A DNA stretch of 64,000 bases from Margaritifera margaritifera (GCA_029931535.1 JAQPZY010001684.1:5004001-5068000); one strand, 5' to 3'. Shown: positions 9,765 through 25,531, counted from the first letter of the stretch. A program made the numbers and translations. The notes: generated from the sequence alone by a model not told the origin.

Positions 9765-11544
9765 ACGTCTCAAACAACAATAAATTGTCGTTTTTTAATT
9801 GAATGTTTCAAGCATCTTTATTATTATTATTATTATTATTGTAGCTGAGAGGTTGCGTAGTTTTTTAACGCAATAGTTTGGAACTATTTAGTGTCAGATG
9901 TTAATTGGGTGATCAGGCGTGTGAACGGTATTCATGCACATTCCAATCCAGCGAAAAACTGGAAAGTTTATGTTAAATTTAGACAGAAAGAGAGATACAT
10001 AGGCAGGCACGGGTGATTTTCAATGCTAATATCATCATATGTGTCGTCTTGCGCCACCGCCGTCAATCATTCGGTAACTAGTGATATTCTATGGGAAGAG
10101 TTTCAAAGTGTTCCCAACAGTCTAAGGCAGCGATAAACACGAAATGATGATCTGGAGAGATTTTGCTGAACAATTTTTCTTGTTATTCGACTTTGCAAAC
10201 AATCTCAGGATGTGTACAGTAAGATAGGTGAAAGCATCATATACCTCAGATATTTCTTCTTCTTTTTTTTCTTCCTCTTCTTCTTCTTCTTCTCTCTCTC
10301 TCTCTTTCGTAAGCTTTTCTTCTGCTATTCTAAATATTGTATTTATTTCCAAAGGTCTACGATTTGCCTATGGTTTGTTTTTGTCGTTTTAAATGTCAGA
10401 TAGCATTGGAAAACTGCTGTGAAATCAGCCCAAGAGCTTTCGGAATTTACCAATTTCTTTCTCAAGGACACAAAGCTACAAAGAATGATTACGAAAACGA
10501 GACAAGAAAAAAATACAAAAACGTCATTACTTTATAGAACACGATATTTGGTTGTAGATATTAAAAGAAGGAACACAACTAGAACAAAGAACATTATTTG
10601 ATGTCGTAAGTAAATAGGTCAGCAATGAAAAAATATTGCGTTATCTATAGTGTTGTCGTCGACAACTGTCCAATAAAAATGTTATTCCTGATATAGTATT
10701 TTGTTGAACTGGCGATTACTAAAAGCTAGTACAAGTTTTGTTCCAAAGGACTATTACAAGGTTGTGTTTTGACTAATTTAAATATAAAATAAATAAAATT
10801 AGAAAAATGAAATAAAATAAACGAATTACATGCACTTGTTAACATTTCATATCATATCTTTTGACAAAAGAAACTAAAATTGTTCTTTGAAGACATCTAT
10901 TCCAAAGCGACTGACAAACATCACTGAAACCAAAACATCCCCTACATTCAAGCACTTAGAATCGGGAGAATACGCTCTGATGACATACCTTTTGATGAGA
11001 GGTGAAGAGAGCTAACCCAACACCTGAAAAGGCGGGGCTACAACATACCCCTAATCGATACAAACTCCGCTGACCTCCTAAAATGCAAGGGAAAAGACAA
11101 TGTGGAAGAAATCCCCTTCGTTCTCACATTCCACCCAGATAGTCCTCAAGTAGGTCGCGTTTTTAAAAAACACTGGTCAACCATTGAATTGTGTGAATCG
11201 TTTAAAATGATATTTCCACATATCACATATCAGTTGTAGCATTCAGCAGACCTCAAAATTTGAAAGACATGTTAGTATGGGGAAAATTAAAGCCACTATC
11301 AAATAAACAACAGTTCGGAAGTTAAAACGTTGTGGAGACGAAAAGATACACGGCGTGCCAACACATTTTCAAGCATTTTCAAATTGAGTCACTGGTGAAA
11401 AGTTAAACATACAGAGACAGATTGTAACATGCAATACAGAATATGTGATCTACCTCGTTACTTGAAAGGTATGCAGCATCCTCATGGTAGACAAACAATG
11501 AAATTAAATATTAGAACGAATCGCCACAGATTAGATTTGCAAAC

Positions 11545-11575
<31 letters not shown>

Positions 11576-11770
11576 GTGTAAATAAATCCAGTGTCTATTC
11601 ATTTCTCTTCCACCGCCACATTTGCATGATGTAATCCTGACTGGAATCGCCTATTCTTCAAATGGAGCACACAAAATAGGAAATTCAAAAGAAACCTATT
11701 AGTTTTGTCGGCTGCGAACACTCACATCCAGCGGCTTAAATGAAGAATAATCCAAACAGACAATTTCTCC
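9765..11770 (+). mobile_element. Decayed Penelope-like element, copy A
   Basis: About 2.0 kb shared in the same order with 48419-50400. It starts at acgtctcaaacaacaataaa and includes a TTA microsatellite (9817-9840) and a CT-rich tract (10258-10306). From about 11000 to 11330 a broken frame encodes the linker typical of Penelope-like elements (FHPDSPQ, then an RRP-N-LKDM-like motif). From about 11400 to 11760 lie GIY-YIG endonuclease remnants ending in a readable RLRTLTSSGLNE. Stops, frameshifts and a 28-base A run at 11548-11575, absent from copy B, show it is dead. The reverse transcriptase itself was not recognised in the first 1.2 kb. Confidence 0.75.
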
Positions 11771-12119
11771 TGCATAGATAACCAGATATTTTCAAATTAC
11801 CAAATTCACATTTTCCTGTTTTATTTCGCTTTCTTAAACCCATGATTTCTACTTCCATTCTTCTGAAGAAAAAAAAGTTTCAAACGTAAAAAATGTTTAT
11901 AATTTATTATTATTATTTTTTATTAGTCACAAATCAACTATGTAATAGTAATTTAAAACACAACTTTTACTAGTTTTAAGTAATCGCCTTTTCAACAAAA
12001 TACTATATCCGGGATAAAAGTTTAATTGGGCAGCTGTCAACAATCCATATATACAGCAAATTTTTCATTGCTGACCTACTTGCCTACGTCGTCAATTAGA
12101 TTCGTTTTTTCTAATAGTA
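11771..12119. other. Non-coding, no gene seen
   Basis: AT-rich sequence between the Penelope-like repeat and the 3' end of the minus-strand LINE. Confidence 0.45.
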
Positions 12120-13690
12120 TGTATGTATGTTTGTATTTATGTACTAGTGTTTTACGGCACCTCAGCACAAAATTATAAGTTCGAAAATTGTAAAATTGAA
12201 TTGCACAAAAATTTAGGAAGATAAAGCCTTTCAAATAAATGTATAATTAAGTACAGCAAGATAAAATATAAAACGTAAAGATGATAAAATTCTGTAAATT
12301 GTATATAAAATAACAGATAAAGGTAACACATGTAAAATCACTAAAACATGATTAAAATTTGTTGTATAAACCGCATTCCCTTAAAAAGTACCAATTTTCT
12401 CGTGTGGTACTTAGTTCACGTCAACATACGTCTGTCTTACAGGGTGGAAATCGACAAATTCGACAAGAATGTGCTTCACTATCAGTGGACGCTGGCAGAG
12501 TACACACTCCGGTCGAGGTCCACCCTTCAGGAGGTATGCGTGAGTTAGGAATGTGTGTCCGATACGCGATTGGCACAATACCACCTCATCTCTCCGATTT
12601 GTTCTATACGAGAGGCACCACTCCCCAGTAATAGGCTTGATGTTCCTAAGTTTGTTTGTGGAGTTTTTACTCCACATAATTTGCCAAGTATGACGAACAT
12701 ACTGATTTATACAATATTTGAAGTCAGTATATGGACTCTTCCATTCGGAAAAGGGTGGCTGCAGGGCAGCTTTGGCTGCTTATCTGCCCTTTCATTACTT
12801 TTATGCCAATGTGGATTGGCAGCCAACGGTACAAAATACTTTTTCCAGATTGCATGAGAACATCATGTTTTTGTAAGATATGGGATATTAACGGGTTGTT
12901 AAAATTTAAGATTCTGCAAGACTTTCAATGTGGAAAGGAAATCCGAAAATAATATTTAATTTGTTTTTTGAGGGGTTTCAATGTAGTTCCAAGCTTTGAG
13001 TACGGTTGTAATTTCTGCAGTAAAATCTGAGAATTTATCCGGTAACAGACTCGAGATGGTGTCATGGAGTGTTGGAATGGCAGATCCAACTTTGTCTCCG
13101 TCTTTGTATACAGGGACCTATTGCTACGATAAGAGGCTCTGATTTAATTGATTTTACTCTGAAAAAGGAGAGTATTTGTTGAAGACCTTTCTGAATTTGG
13201 AAAGGTCAAATTTTATTTTTGGAGGTTTTGATAACCACGGTGGTGATTTCGGATAACGAATTTTGCAATATTTCCAGCATTGATATTTTGTCGTTTCTAA
13301 ATGAGGACGAATTTGTATGCCAAAAGGTAAAATTAATTTGGCTTATGAACGTATAAGGTTTGGTATTTGGGCCTAAACACTACATCATATGCGGGTTAGA
13401 CGGATTAAAAGATAGTTTGATGGCATACTGAAGAGCCAGTTTTGATCGTCAGAGATAAAGTGATGGTTCCTTTGCCTTAACATATAAGCTTTCTGAAGGG
13501 AAAGTTCTAAATGACACCTGACACAGTCTAATTCCCTGACTGTGTATCGGATGAAGCATCTGCAGATAAGATTTACAAGCTGATCTGTAGACAATTGAGC
13601 AATAGTCAAGTTTCGATCTTACTAATGACCTGTATAACCAAAGCAAGATCTTCCGATCTGCTCCTCAATCTGTGTTTGCCACGACTCGTA
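12120..13690 (-). mobile_element. 5'-truncated LINE tail with RNase H, minus strand
   Basis: Fragments of one non-LTR retrotransposon protein appear in order on the minus strand. A reverse transcriptase C-terminal segment lies at 13449-13646 (LYRSLVRSKLDYCSIVYRSA). RNase H-like pieces follow around 12700-13380, with HIGI and neighbouring residues in several frames. The conserved C-terminal tail is at 12411-12677 (SRIGHTFLTHAYLLKGG, then CVLC). RNase H and this tail are typical of I-superfamily LINEs. Stops and frameshifts break it. The 3' end at 12120-12160 reads TTGTGCTGAGGTGCCGTAAA followed by CATA repeats, and matches the 3' end of the LINE at 36-37.2 kb. The catalytic start and ORF1 are missing. 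Confidence 0.8.
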
Positions 13691-14290
13691 TTAAATCCAT
13701 AGACCTATCAGCATTTATCGGAAGGTAGATACGAGTGACGTCCCTTTGCGTAAGGTCAAAAAGTCAATCGGAGTAAACAAAATACGTTGTACTCAGTAAG
13801 GTGTTAATTCAGATTCATCATAAAAATAATTTAAGCACAAAAATGGAAGAATATAGTCTCAATTTACACTAGGCATAAACTTGAATGTAACATAGCTAAA
13901 ATCGGCGTTATTTCTGAGTGTAATTGTTGAAATCCCATCTAAAGGGGATCGTTTTAATTTCTCTGACACCTAACCTTTGGAGCTCTTCAATGCGTAAAAA
14001 GCATCATTATTTATAATGGGGGGCGAAGAGTCAATTCATCTTTTGAATAGTTTCTGTAAATATATAGAACCAAACATGATGCAGATTCTGTAAAATAATT
14101 ACGTGCTTGTGTTTTGTTTTTGTTTCGTGTGTAATCGTCCTTTGTGCTTAGTGCCCTTGAAAAAGGTATGAATAGATTACAAAAGAGCTTGAGCTAGTTT
14201 CACGGCAGTTTTGGAATGTTGTTTGACAGTTTTTCTTTCATATATTCGACCAATACGATTTTTATGGTCCAGTGCAATTTGGAAAGACTG
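13691..14290. other. Non-coding, no gene seen
   Basis: No coding frame or repeat structure recognised between the LINE remnant and the AC/AT arrays. Confidence 0.4.
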
Positions 14291-14403
<113 letters not shown>

Positions 14404-14454
14404 AATTATAATGTAGGGACAAACAGTCATACATACAACTACATATTTCTATAA

Positions 14455-14457
14455 CTA

Positions 14458-14488
<31 letters not shown>

Positions 14489-14596
14489 CATATACATATA
14501 CACACATACATACGCATATATACATAAATACACACATATACATAGATATACATATACATATATATACAATATACATACACACATATACGCACACAT

Positions 14597-14670
<74 letters not shown>

Positions 14671-14720
14671 GCATACATACATACATACATATACACATAC
14701 ATATACACATGTATACAAGA
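14455..14720. repeat. Mixed AT/AC/CATA simple-sequence tract
   Basis: Interspersed TA, CA and CATA repeats with a long TA run at about 14607-14665. It adjoins the 3' end of the Penelope-like remnant at 14.8 kb. Confidence 0.95.
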
Positions 14721-14764
14721 TATCCATTCCTCCACTAAAAATCTATAAAATTTTATATAATGCC

Positions 14765-15520
14765 TTAGTATTAAGGCCATTGGGATACAAAGTATCTAAC
14801 CGATTAATCTAGTAACTTTCTTTAATGAGTCTGTTCATTTCTCCGTGCACAATATCGATTGGCATGAAAGAAAAATCACGTTAAGAGTGATTATTTGTAT
14901 TAAAATGTAATGAAATATTAGAGGAAAACTGAGGATCCATAAAAGAATTTTATATGAAAGCGGTGATTATTCATTCTCTTAGAAACTTGTTGAAGTGTTT
15001 GTCCAACATATTGCATGTTACATTTTTTACAGGTTATCAAATAAATTACATCAGTTGATATGCAGTCAGTGTTAAAACGTAGAGAAAACAATTCTTTAGT
15101 ATTGGAGTTACTAAAATAGGTACTTTCTCTAATATATGCACATTGGGAGCACCGACGTCTGTTGCATTTAGATGATGAAAAACATCTTTTTAAATTTCTG
15201 TCGGTTTAGTTCTGATCAAAAAAGATCTTGTAAATTCCTAGGTCTTCTATATGCAAGAATTGGCTTGCTCTTGTAAAGTGTTTTGACGCTGTTTTTATCT
15301 GATAATTTGAGGAGACTCCAATATTTATTAATTTTAAGGCCTATATTTGGCAATGAAGGATTATATTGTCTTATGAAAGGAATTATATTTTTCTCTTTCG
15401 TGCATTCTGCTGTATTTAAAGCATTATTTTGGGTAAGAATACAGACTTTATTCAAAGCAGACTCTATTACATGTGTAGGATAATTGACAATCGTCTGAAA
15501 TGATATTTTTATTTTTATTT
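14765..15520 (-). mobile_element. Decayed Penelope-like element, second lineage (copy C)
   Basis: The minus-strand frame 15216-15455 encodes the Penelope-like linker, with IPFIRQYNPSLPNI and AYRRPRNLQDLF. Downstream on the minus strand the GIY-YIG domain is readable around 15000-15070 (DVIYLITCKKCNMQYVGQT), and its C-terminal end [11 protein letters not shown] at about 14770-14815. It is clearly different in sequence from copies A and B. Frameshifts separate the parts, and the reverse transcriptase lies beyond what can be recognised upstream. Confidence 0.8.
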
Positions 15521-15530
15521 CAAATATCTT

Positions 15531-18017
<2,487 letters not shown>

Positions 18018-18232
18018 TCCCATGGATTCCAGCGGAGACAGCCGTGGTTATATCCTCTTGCATTTGTTTATCACATGGATCCCAAGGGAGACAGCCATTG
18101 ATTATATCCTCTTGCGTATGTCTATCACATGGATCCCAGGGGAGACAGCCATTGATTATATCCTCTTGTGTATGTCTATCACATGGATCCCAGGGGAGAC
18201 AGCCATTGATTATATCCTCTTGGATATGATTA
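18018..18232. repeat. Four-copy 54-bp tandem repeat
   Basis: Units at 18018-18070 (53 bp), 18071-18124, 18125-18178 and 18179-18232, based on tcacatggatcccaggggag. The 54-bp length is a multiple of three, so all frames without a stop in the unit stay open. This explains the 60-76 codon frames here. No independent sign of translation was seen. Confidence 0.95.
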
Positions 18233-19200
18233 TCATATCAAAAACTAATTAAGAGGTCCGAATAATTTCCATCCAGCGATTTAGGAGGAGATAAAGTCAC
18301 AGACGAACGGACAGACTGATTAGCCTACAGATGGAATCAGAATATTCCCAACATAAAAAAGAAAGCAAAAGTAAATAAATAAATAAAACAACAACAACAA
18401 AAAACAAAACAAACAAACAAACAAACAAACAAAAAAAAAATCTTGGGGATAATGAAACGGAAGTTATATCAGCTATTCTGTCAGACGCTATCTGGTTGGA
18501 ATCCTATGACGACGATGTATTTGCAATGCCATTGAAAATTTTAACTTACGTTTCTTTCCCATTTTTATTTAAGGCATCTTAATTTTAAAATATCAGAGTA
18601 CTACAGTAAACCCAAACTAACATGATTTCTTTACCTCCCCAAGCAAAAGAGAAGAATCAATCCATTCGTTGAGAAGCCGGAATAAGAATAAATCTCTAGT
18701 CCGGAAAACCCCCCAGGTGATTTTTAATAAATACAAAATTAGTGCAATTAAACATGTTAAATAATACATTATTCCCAGTGATACCTACTTGGAATTATCC
18801 GTGATGTACATGACACGATTTATTTGTGGACTTTAATCATTCAACTGTATATCTAAACACTTAAACACTTTGAAATTACATTGCACAGTTGAAAAGTATT
18901 TCTGTAGAACATATTTATTATATCTTGTATTTTTTCAGATAAAGCAAAACCTAGTAACAAATACTATTTAATTCGTTTAAAAAGAGAAGAGTTTAAACAC
19001 CAATAACACAATCTATTTAACACACATATTCCCAGAATATATAATTTTGAGAAATCTATGTTCCAATTACAGTTTGTTAACTTACATAGCGTATATGAGA
19101 ACTATCTCTTATTAGGATTACACAGCAGTATGGTCTGCCGAACAACACGTTTATCCTTGTATCAATAACGGTACTATTATTGTGATAATAATGATTATAC

Positions 19201-19231
<31 letters not shown>

Positions 19232-19352
19232 GAATGTATGCTGCTCTCCAGCTAAGAAAATAGACAAAACAAGCAGACAACAATGACCGACAAAATAAAT
19301 GAGGAAAGAACAATTTTAGCACAAGCAATACACATTTAATTTGTTATTTCAG
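18233..19352. other. Non-coding with A-rich and TTA simple repeats
   Basis: An A-rich tract (AAAT, AAC and AAAC motifs) lies at 18360-18440 and a TTA run at 19200-19231. The segment ends in a pyrimidine-rich acceptor (ttgttatttcag) for the SDR exon. Confidence 0.6.
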
Positions 19353-19595
19353 GAGCAAACACTGGGATAGGCAAAGCAACTGCCACTGAGTTGGCTTAGT
19401 GAGTGGCAAAATTCATTACAGCATGTCGGGATCGCAAGAAGGGAGACGCTGTGCCCGCCAGATTAAAATAAAAACAAAGAATGAAGAAATTTATTCGTAT
19501 CACCTCGACCTTTCCAGCCTAGTAACCATTAAAGAGTTTGTGGACGATTTTACCTCACAGGAGCCATTTCTGCACATTCTTATAAACAATGCAGG
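19353..19595 (+). pseudogene. Short-chain dehydrogenase/reductase, cofactor-binding exon (broken)
   Basis: The exon follows an AG acceptor at 19351-19352. It encodes the Rossmann start GANTGIGKATATELA, the strand-2 segment ITACRDRKKGDA, then in a shifted frame HLDLSSL and LINNAG. These are classic SDR motifs close to retinol dehydrogenase 11-14-like proteins, which reduce or oxidise small lipophilic substrates with NADP(H). Two adjacent stops (TAG TGA, 19397-19402) and a frameshift near 19465 break the frame. No GT donor follows the LINNAG codons, where the next exon would require one. This copy cannot give a normal SDR, though the remaining exons look clean. Relic of a once-functional host gene or of a duplicated segment. 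Confidence 0.75.
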
Positions 19596-22160
19596 AAAAA
19601 CAAATTTTATTCATTTACTCGTACATTGTTTGATTGTTTGTTTTATTCCTCTGTCTGTGATTTTTTAGCCTTCCATTCATACGCGCTGCGAATTGTTCAC
19701 AAAAATAACATTTTTTATCGGAGTATTTTACAATATTTTTCACGTATAATTACCTTCTAAACTGTGTTCATCAATCCAATCTCTTTTGTAAAAATGAACA
19801 CTTTTTGTGTGTTTGTATGACATTTGTTTTTGCCGCTAAAACATTAAAATAAAGATCCTTAATGAAAGCCATTTACAATTATGAAAAGGAAACACAGTAG
19901 ACGGGTAAAATAGATAGCAGGAAAAGAAAGCTACGATTTCTCAAAACTGAAATGCTAGAATGCATAGAGGATATTTTTTTCCTGAGTTTATATATAGATC
20001 TTGTATCATGTGTCAAAAACGTTATATTGTTATATTGTCACAAATAGCGAATCCACGAGTGAAAATAGATCATATATTAAGAGACCTGGGCCATAGTGAA
20101 ATAAAAAAATTTGCGTAGATAAATTATTAATATTAATGTACATTCACACATTTCCAGAAATTCTAATCACAGCTCTTACAATATATGAACTATTTTAACA
20201 ATAACTGGGTCAGTTATAGTTGCGTATTCCCCCCACCACCACCCTCGATAAAATAACGACTGCAGACTGTGGTGATAATTAGCGAAGAACACATGATAAT
20301 TTGTTTTTGTTTCTCACATCATAAATAATGTCACAATACAAAGAGAGAATAACTTAAGGGAGATAAATCCAGTAGTGCGTTTAATATACTTTACGAGTTA
20401 CTTTCCTTGATATTATTATTGATATTGCCGAAGGAATTAGAAAATGTAAAACGTTGAAAATCCCTTACATTAAAGTATTACATTTTACTTATTTTGTTTA
20501 CAAGAATTTCGAAAAGGCTTGTTTGCTTTTTAAGATATTTGACAACAACCAAATTCCAGGAATTGATTTCGCCCACCTGTTTTTGGAAATAGTGGAGCGT
20601 AGCTTTGTAGTGAAAAGGGCTAGTTGAGAATGGTAAAATAGTAAATGAGTTACGGTACATTTGTCAAGAAAATCACTGCTGACGACAAGGAATATTGACA
20701 AGGGAATGCAGGTGAGGTCTCGTCCATATAAATCTGCAAACAAAATCTTAGTCCAACATTTAGAGGCAATGACTCCATTAAACCATTATAAAGAAAGTTG
20801 ATAATCAAACGCCGCTGAAGTTATATCAATATAGAGCTTTATATCAATATTAAGCATCACGCAAAATGTGACTGAAATCATGTAATAATCAATAGATTTA
20901 TTTTGAGGGAAAGGAAGTAGGTAGGTCTAAAGAACTAAACGATAACACAAAACGCTGACAAAGAGAGAGACATCAGATGGCCGATGGGCTTTTTCTGAAG
21001 TTTATGATAAAGGTCAGAGGCCATATGTAAATTATCACAGATATGTAAACTAGTTCAACATATACTGAAACACATCTTGTTACATAAATCAACACGAAGA
21101 CTTCAATAATTGATGCACCCAAACAGTGTGACTGCTCTGAAATGGCCATACAGGATAGGTTGAACATAGCAAATACATCATCGATAACAAATTTGGACAA
21201 CATTGCCGTCATATGAGTTGGCAGTTAGAACGCAACATGAATTACAATACAGTATATACTTTCTACAAGACATAAAACGTACATATTGCGAGAACGGTTA
21301 CAGAAACAAACAACAACAAAAAAAGCTTTGAAAAACAAAGTCTAGATTGATTTTACCAAAGAAGGTATTTATTTGAAACACTACATGCACGGTTATTAAA
21401 TAGTCTTTGGTACACTCAGACAAATACAAACGCAAAAACAGCCACCACTACCCCCACCCCCCCTTCCCAACCTTGCGGGTTCGGGTATATATAATATGCC
21501 AGATGCACCCTTCCGTATGTCATATGAGGCTACTAATGCAGGCAACCTTTGTATCCTGCGATATGTCCCATGATGATGTTTCAGTTGAGGAGGTCTTGGT
21601 ATGTTAAAAACGTGTAGTTTATATCCAACTTTGTATTTTGTATTCTAGCCATTTTTGGCTTTACTTTTTACGGGAGTGAATTTTTGATATGTAGTCTGTG
21701 AAAAGTGACTAAGCTTTTAAAGTAAGACCATGTGTTTCTGAACTTTGACAGTATTAAGATGTGATTAAAATTGAAAACGATCTGAAAAATATACATGTAA
21801 ACGAGCTCTTGTTAAGGAATATTGAATCGATTGCCAACCCTTAATTCTTCATCCATGATTTAACCAAAGTAACAAATATATTTTTTTTTATCCCAAACCC
21901 TCCAATAAATCCACGGTTCGGAGAATACCAGATTGTTGAAAAGATCCCTAAGTATACTGGCTCATTTCTCTTTCTGTGGATAAGTAATTAGATAATGTAA
22001 CACCACTTCATATGGAACATAGATTAATTTATTCCTGTTAGATTTCAGAATGTTGACTCAGTATTTCATTAGCAGAAACCGTCTTATACATAGCAATGAC
22101 ATTTGACCAAGGTCTCCCTATAAAAAAATAGCAAACCAAAAAAAAAAAAAAAAAAAAGCG
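19596..22160. other. SDR intron, first part; no gene seen
   Basis: No coding frame with recognisable features. A 24-base A run lies near 22134-22157. Confidence 0.5.
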
Positions 22161-22990
22161 TAAATTGTTTAATTTGCAATGAGATTTTTTAAATCTGTAA
22201 ATGCAGTCTTTCTATTGCATTCCTTTATATAAAACCAAACACTTCACTTCCATAATTGAGTACTGAAGCTACAAAGTTGTCAGAAAGTTCACATGCTATT
22301 ATAAGAGAAGGCTGTAAAATAATAAATGAGGATAGTATTTGTCTTATTTAAACCAAGCTTTTAGAGCCTGTTCTGATAGAGTTTGTTGTGCCAAAGAGAA
22401 AAATCCTCTACATGAAAATTCTATGCTTAAATACGTAAATTTGTTTATAATCTCGAAATTTACATTTCTATAGTTAAATTCTAAATTCTGCGAAATTCTG
22501 CCCCTATGAAAAACAACCAGGACTTTTCAATATTAACTGAGAGTTTTCATATCTGACAATAATTATATAAAGTAACTTGACTTAATCGTAAATATATCTG
22601 AGCATTAGCCATTAAAACAATTCCATCTGCATATAAGAACATGCAACTACATCTCTAAATCACTTATATATTAAAAGGACTGAAATATTATCCCTGAGTC
22701 ACAGCAGCAGTCAGATAAAAGGATCAGACACATTACAATTATATCAAACATATTATTTGGTTGACTGATACATTGATTTGATACTATTTCAAACGTTATC
22801 CTTTATTCCTGTTTGTACCATCAATTGTCTTTGATGACATAATCAAAAGCCTTCATTAAGTAAATTAATAAACAGTAGTTTTTTACCATTGTTAATAAAT
22901 TGTGAAATAAAGTTCTGCAAAACAAAAACATTATACAGTTATAAAGAGTGACTAAGAATAGTAAAAATATACCTTTTACTGAAATGAACA
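22160..22990 (-). mobile_element. Decayed LINE reverse transcriptase inside the SDR intron
   Basis: Read on the minus strand, conserved reverse transcriptase pieces occur in order. First comes a KAFDYVIKDN motif near 22830-22870, then a catalytic-box relic LYADGIVLMA near 22610-22640, where the usual second Asp is Gly. FTYLxIEFSCRG-FSLAQQTL follows near 22370-22450. Pieces lie in different frames with stops between. The pattern fits LINE families without an RNase H tail, but the clade cannot be fixed. No terminal structure was recognised. Confidence 0.7.
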
Positions 22991-23392
22991 ATTGAGTAAT
23001 TTATCAGGTCCAGCACTTTTGCTTGCATGTAATCGATTAACTGGCTGCAATACTCAATTAGGTATTGGAATATTTAGTTCACCTAAAACAGATTTTTAAC
23101 TTTGATTTTTAAGAGCGTTTTAGTCAATTTATTACTTTTAGTCTAAATGTCCATCTCAGTGTTTGAATATGGAAGTTTACGCTTTTATGTACTTCTTTGT
23201 GAATGGTTTGTTGATTCTGCATATTTATGATGGCTTAGTAAAATAAGAGGGGTTTTATTTTCTCCCCTTTCTCCAATTTTACAAATGATGCATTTTGCGG
23301 GGATCTTTTGTTGCTAAAATACTTTTGAGTGTGCAGAATTATACCCCAGAGTTTACGATATATAAATCAGGTCTTTAAGATTAAACAGTAGG
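22991..23392. other. Non-coding, no gene seen
   Basis: May hold further decayed sequence of the neighbouring minus-strand LINE, but no motif was recognised. Confidence 0.35.
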
Positions 23393-23479
23393 ATACATAC
23401 ATACATACATACATACATACATACATACATACATACATACATACATACATACATACATACATACATACATACATACATT
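23393..23479. repeat. (CATA)n microsatellite
   Basis: About 21 perfect tetranucleotide units. Confidence 0.97.
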
Positions 23480-23800
23480 ACATGAATTCATACACACATA
23501 CATACGACCGTACGTACTTACATCCATACTTATACATTTTTTCCATGCATACATCAGAATCTAAACCGCATTTTCTTGCATATCTGACGTTTGACAACTA
23601 GTTGCTTTTATATGTTGTGTAAATACGTGTTTAGAAATATGGATGGATGGTATTTCAACAACAAAAACGTTTATTCTGTGAATAAGCTTAGGAGTGCATT
23701 ATTGCGTTTCTTTAGTATTACGATACTTTAGGTTGTGCAAGATTATGTTGTCGTGTACATGATGTAGACATGATGTTTATCTTCCGTTTTAGTTAAAACA

Positions 23801-23912
23801 CATACATACATACATACATACATACATACATACATACATACATACATACATACATACATACATACATACATACATACATACATACATGCATACATACATA
23901 CATACATACACA
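23801..23912. repeat. (CATA)n microsatellite
   Basis: About 27 units with one interruption (catgcata) near 23886. The Met-Tyr-Val-Cys frames on the minus strand are artefacts. Confidence 0.97.
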
Positions 23913-23937
23913 TAGGCAAGCAGTCAGATTTCCATCT

Positions 23938-24010
<73 letters not shown>
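23938..24010. repeat. (AT)n microsatellite
   Basis: An AT run of about 72 bases directly after the CATA array. Confidence 0.97.
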
Positions 24011-24012
<2 letters not shown>

Positions 24013-24490
24013 ACACAAAATTGGGTAACATGCAAATACAAAACAGTTTCCCAAAGTTTCGAGCTAATAAAACTCTTCATCAAGGCGAGAAACAAACATC
24101 CACAAAACAAACACCAAAAAGAAGAAAAATAATTGAAAACGGAAAATGGGAAAAAACACAAATCTGTCTTGTGCTGCCGTCAGACCAACATAATTACACA
24201 ACAACAAATAAAAACGGGGTGATCGTGTCTATCGCACAGAAAGTCAAGTTATTTTTCTACCGTACATAGTATGATAGTTTTATATCATATTCCAGTGAGA
24301 ACTAACACCTGTGAGGATACAAAATTGATTCAAACATGACAAACAATGTAGAATATGATATATAAATTGTTTATACAAAAATCAAATAATCAGCTTTTAT
24401 TAATGTATTTTCTTATCTTAAAAAAAGACAATTACTACAATATAAAATATGTACAAACATCATTCTAACTTCTCTGGGCATGGAGAAGGT
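24011..24490. other. Non-coding, no gene seen
   Basis: Part of the SDR intron. A small inverted match (gtttcgagct with the later gcgagaaac, 24054-24092) is too short to classify. Confidence 0.4.
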
Positions 24491-24616
24491 GTACATACAT
24501 ACATACATACATACATACATACATACATACATACATACATACATACATACATACATACATACATACATACATACATACATACATACATACATACATACAT
24601 ACATACATACATACAC
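24491..24616. repeat. (CATA)n microsatellite
   Basis: About 31 units, the longest of three CATA arrays within 1.2 kb. Confidence 0.97.
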
Positions 24617-24682
24617 ATGTTTCTGTATAAATGTGTATATGCAGTTACTTGTGACATCTCCTTTATTTTTTATTTTTATGCA

Positions 24683-24688
<6 letters not shown>

Positions 24689-24752
<64 letters not shown>
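24689..24752. repeat. (TA)n microsatellite
   Basis: A pure TA run of about 64 bases. Confidence 0.97.
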
Positions 24753-24757
<5 letters not shown>

Positions 24758-25225
24758 GCATGTACGCTTCTTTTCCAGATGAATCAATATAGAAGCGTTA
24801 CTTATTTGGACTGCAATGCTCGACTGCATTATATATTAGCAACTCTGAATATTTATTTAATTAGTTACTGCTTTATGAGAAAATGTACTTAGTTAAGCTT
24901 TCATTATTTCTCCAAAGATCCGTAGTTTATATTACCCATGACATGCAATGCCTGATATAAATCCTTGATTCAGTGTGTTTTGTTTCTTCACATTCGATTT
25001 TTGTCTTCGAGCTCATGATATGTCTAGCTTTGAACTTCTATAATCTCAGAATAAGAGGAAATACATTTGGTCAGTCAGTCATATATACGTTGAGTGAACA
25101 CTTTCAAAGAGAAAGATACAGTGAGATAGGGACGGATAAACACACAAACAAACGAATTAATTATATCTGATCACATGGGCTCTCGCTTTGGAATCACTGA
25201 ACATATCGCGCTTGTCCATTTACAG

Positions 25226-25531
25226 TTTACATGGGTCCTAAGGCGACAACTGGGGACGGATACGAACGTATGTTTGGCGTCAACTACCTGGGCCACTTCT
25301 ACCTGACATATCTCCTTCAGGAGCGACCAAAAAGATGCACTCCTAGCCGTATCATCAACGTCATGTCGGATTCGTACGCTAAAGCCACGCTTAACTTTGA
25401 GGACAAGGCGATGACGAAATATGACATTTACAAAGCATACACGAGATCCAAGCTCGCCATGGTTCTGTTTACCACAGAGGCCTCTAGGCAATGGATGTCA
25501 TCACAAGTTTTGTTTTGTGGCGTACATCCTG
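25226..25531 (+). pseudogene. Short-chain dehydrogenase/reductase, catalytic exon
   Basis: An open exon between an AG acceptor (25224-25225) and a GT donor (25532). It encodes FGVNYLGHFYLTYLL, the catalytic Ser region (INVMSDS) and the active-site YxxxK (AYTRSK), followed by VHPG. These match the second half of NADP-dependent retinol-dehydrogenase-like SDRs. The splice phase joins properly to the next exon at 25788. The exon itself is undamaged, but the preceding exon at 19353 has two stops and a frameshift, so the locus is called a pseudogene. A functional isoform using a different upstream exon cannot be excluded. Confidence 0.8.

Noticed and set aside
12359..12857. Plus-strand frames of 66-100 codons
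   Set aside because: Antisense shadows of the minus-strand LINE tail.
24040..24095. Possible hairpin/ribozyme-like motif (gtttcgagct...gcgagaaac with ttcatcaag)
   Set aside because: Lacks the full conserved core of a hammerhead ribozyme; stem too short.
23743..24892. Frames of 65-147 codons of Met-Tyr-Val-Cys or Thr-Tyr-Ile-His
   Set aside because: Translations of CATA and AT arrays, not genes.
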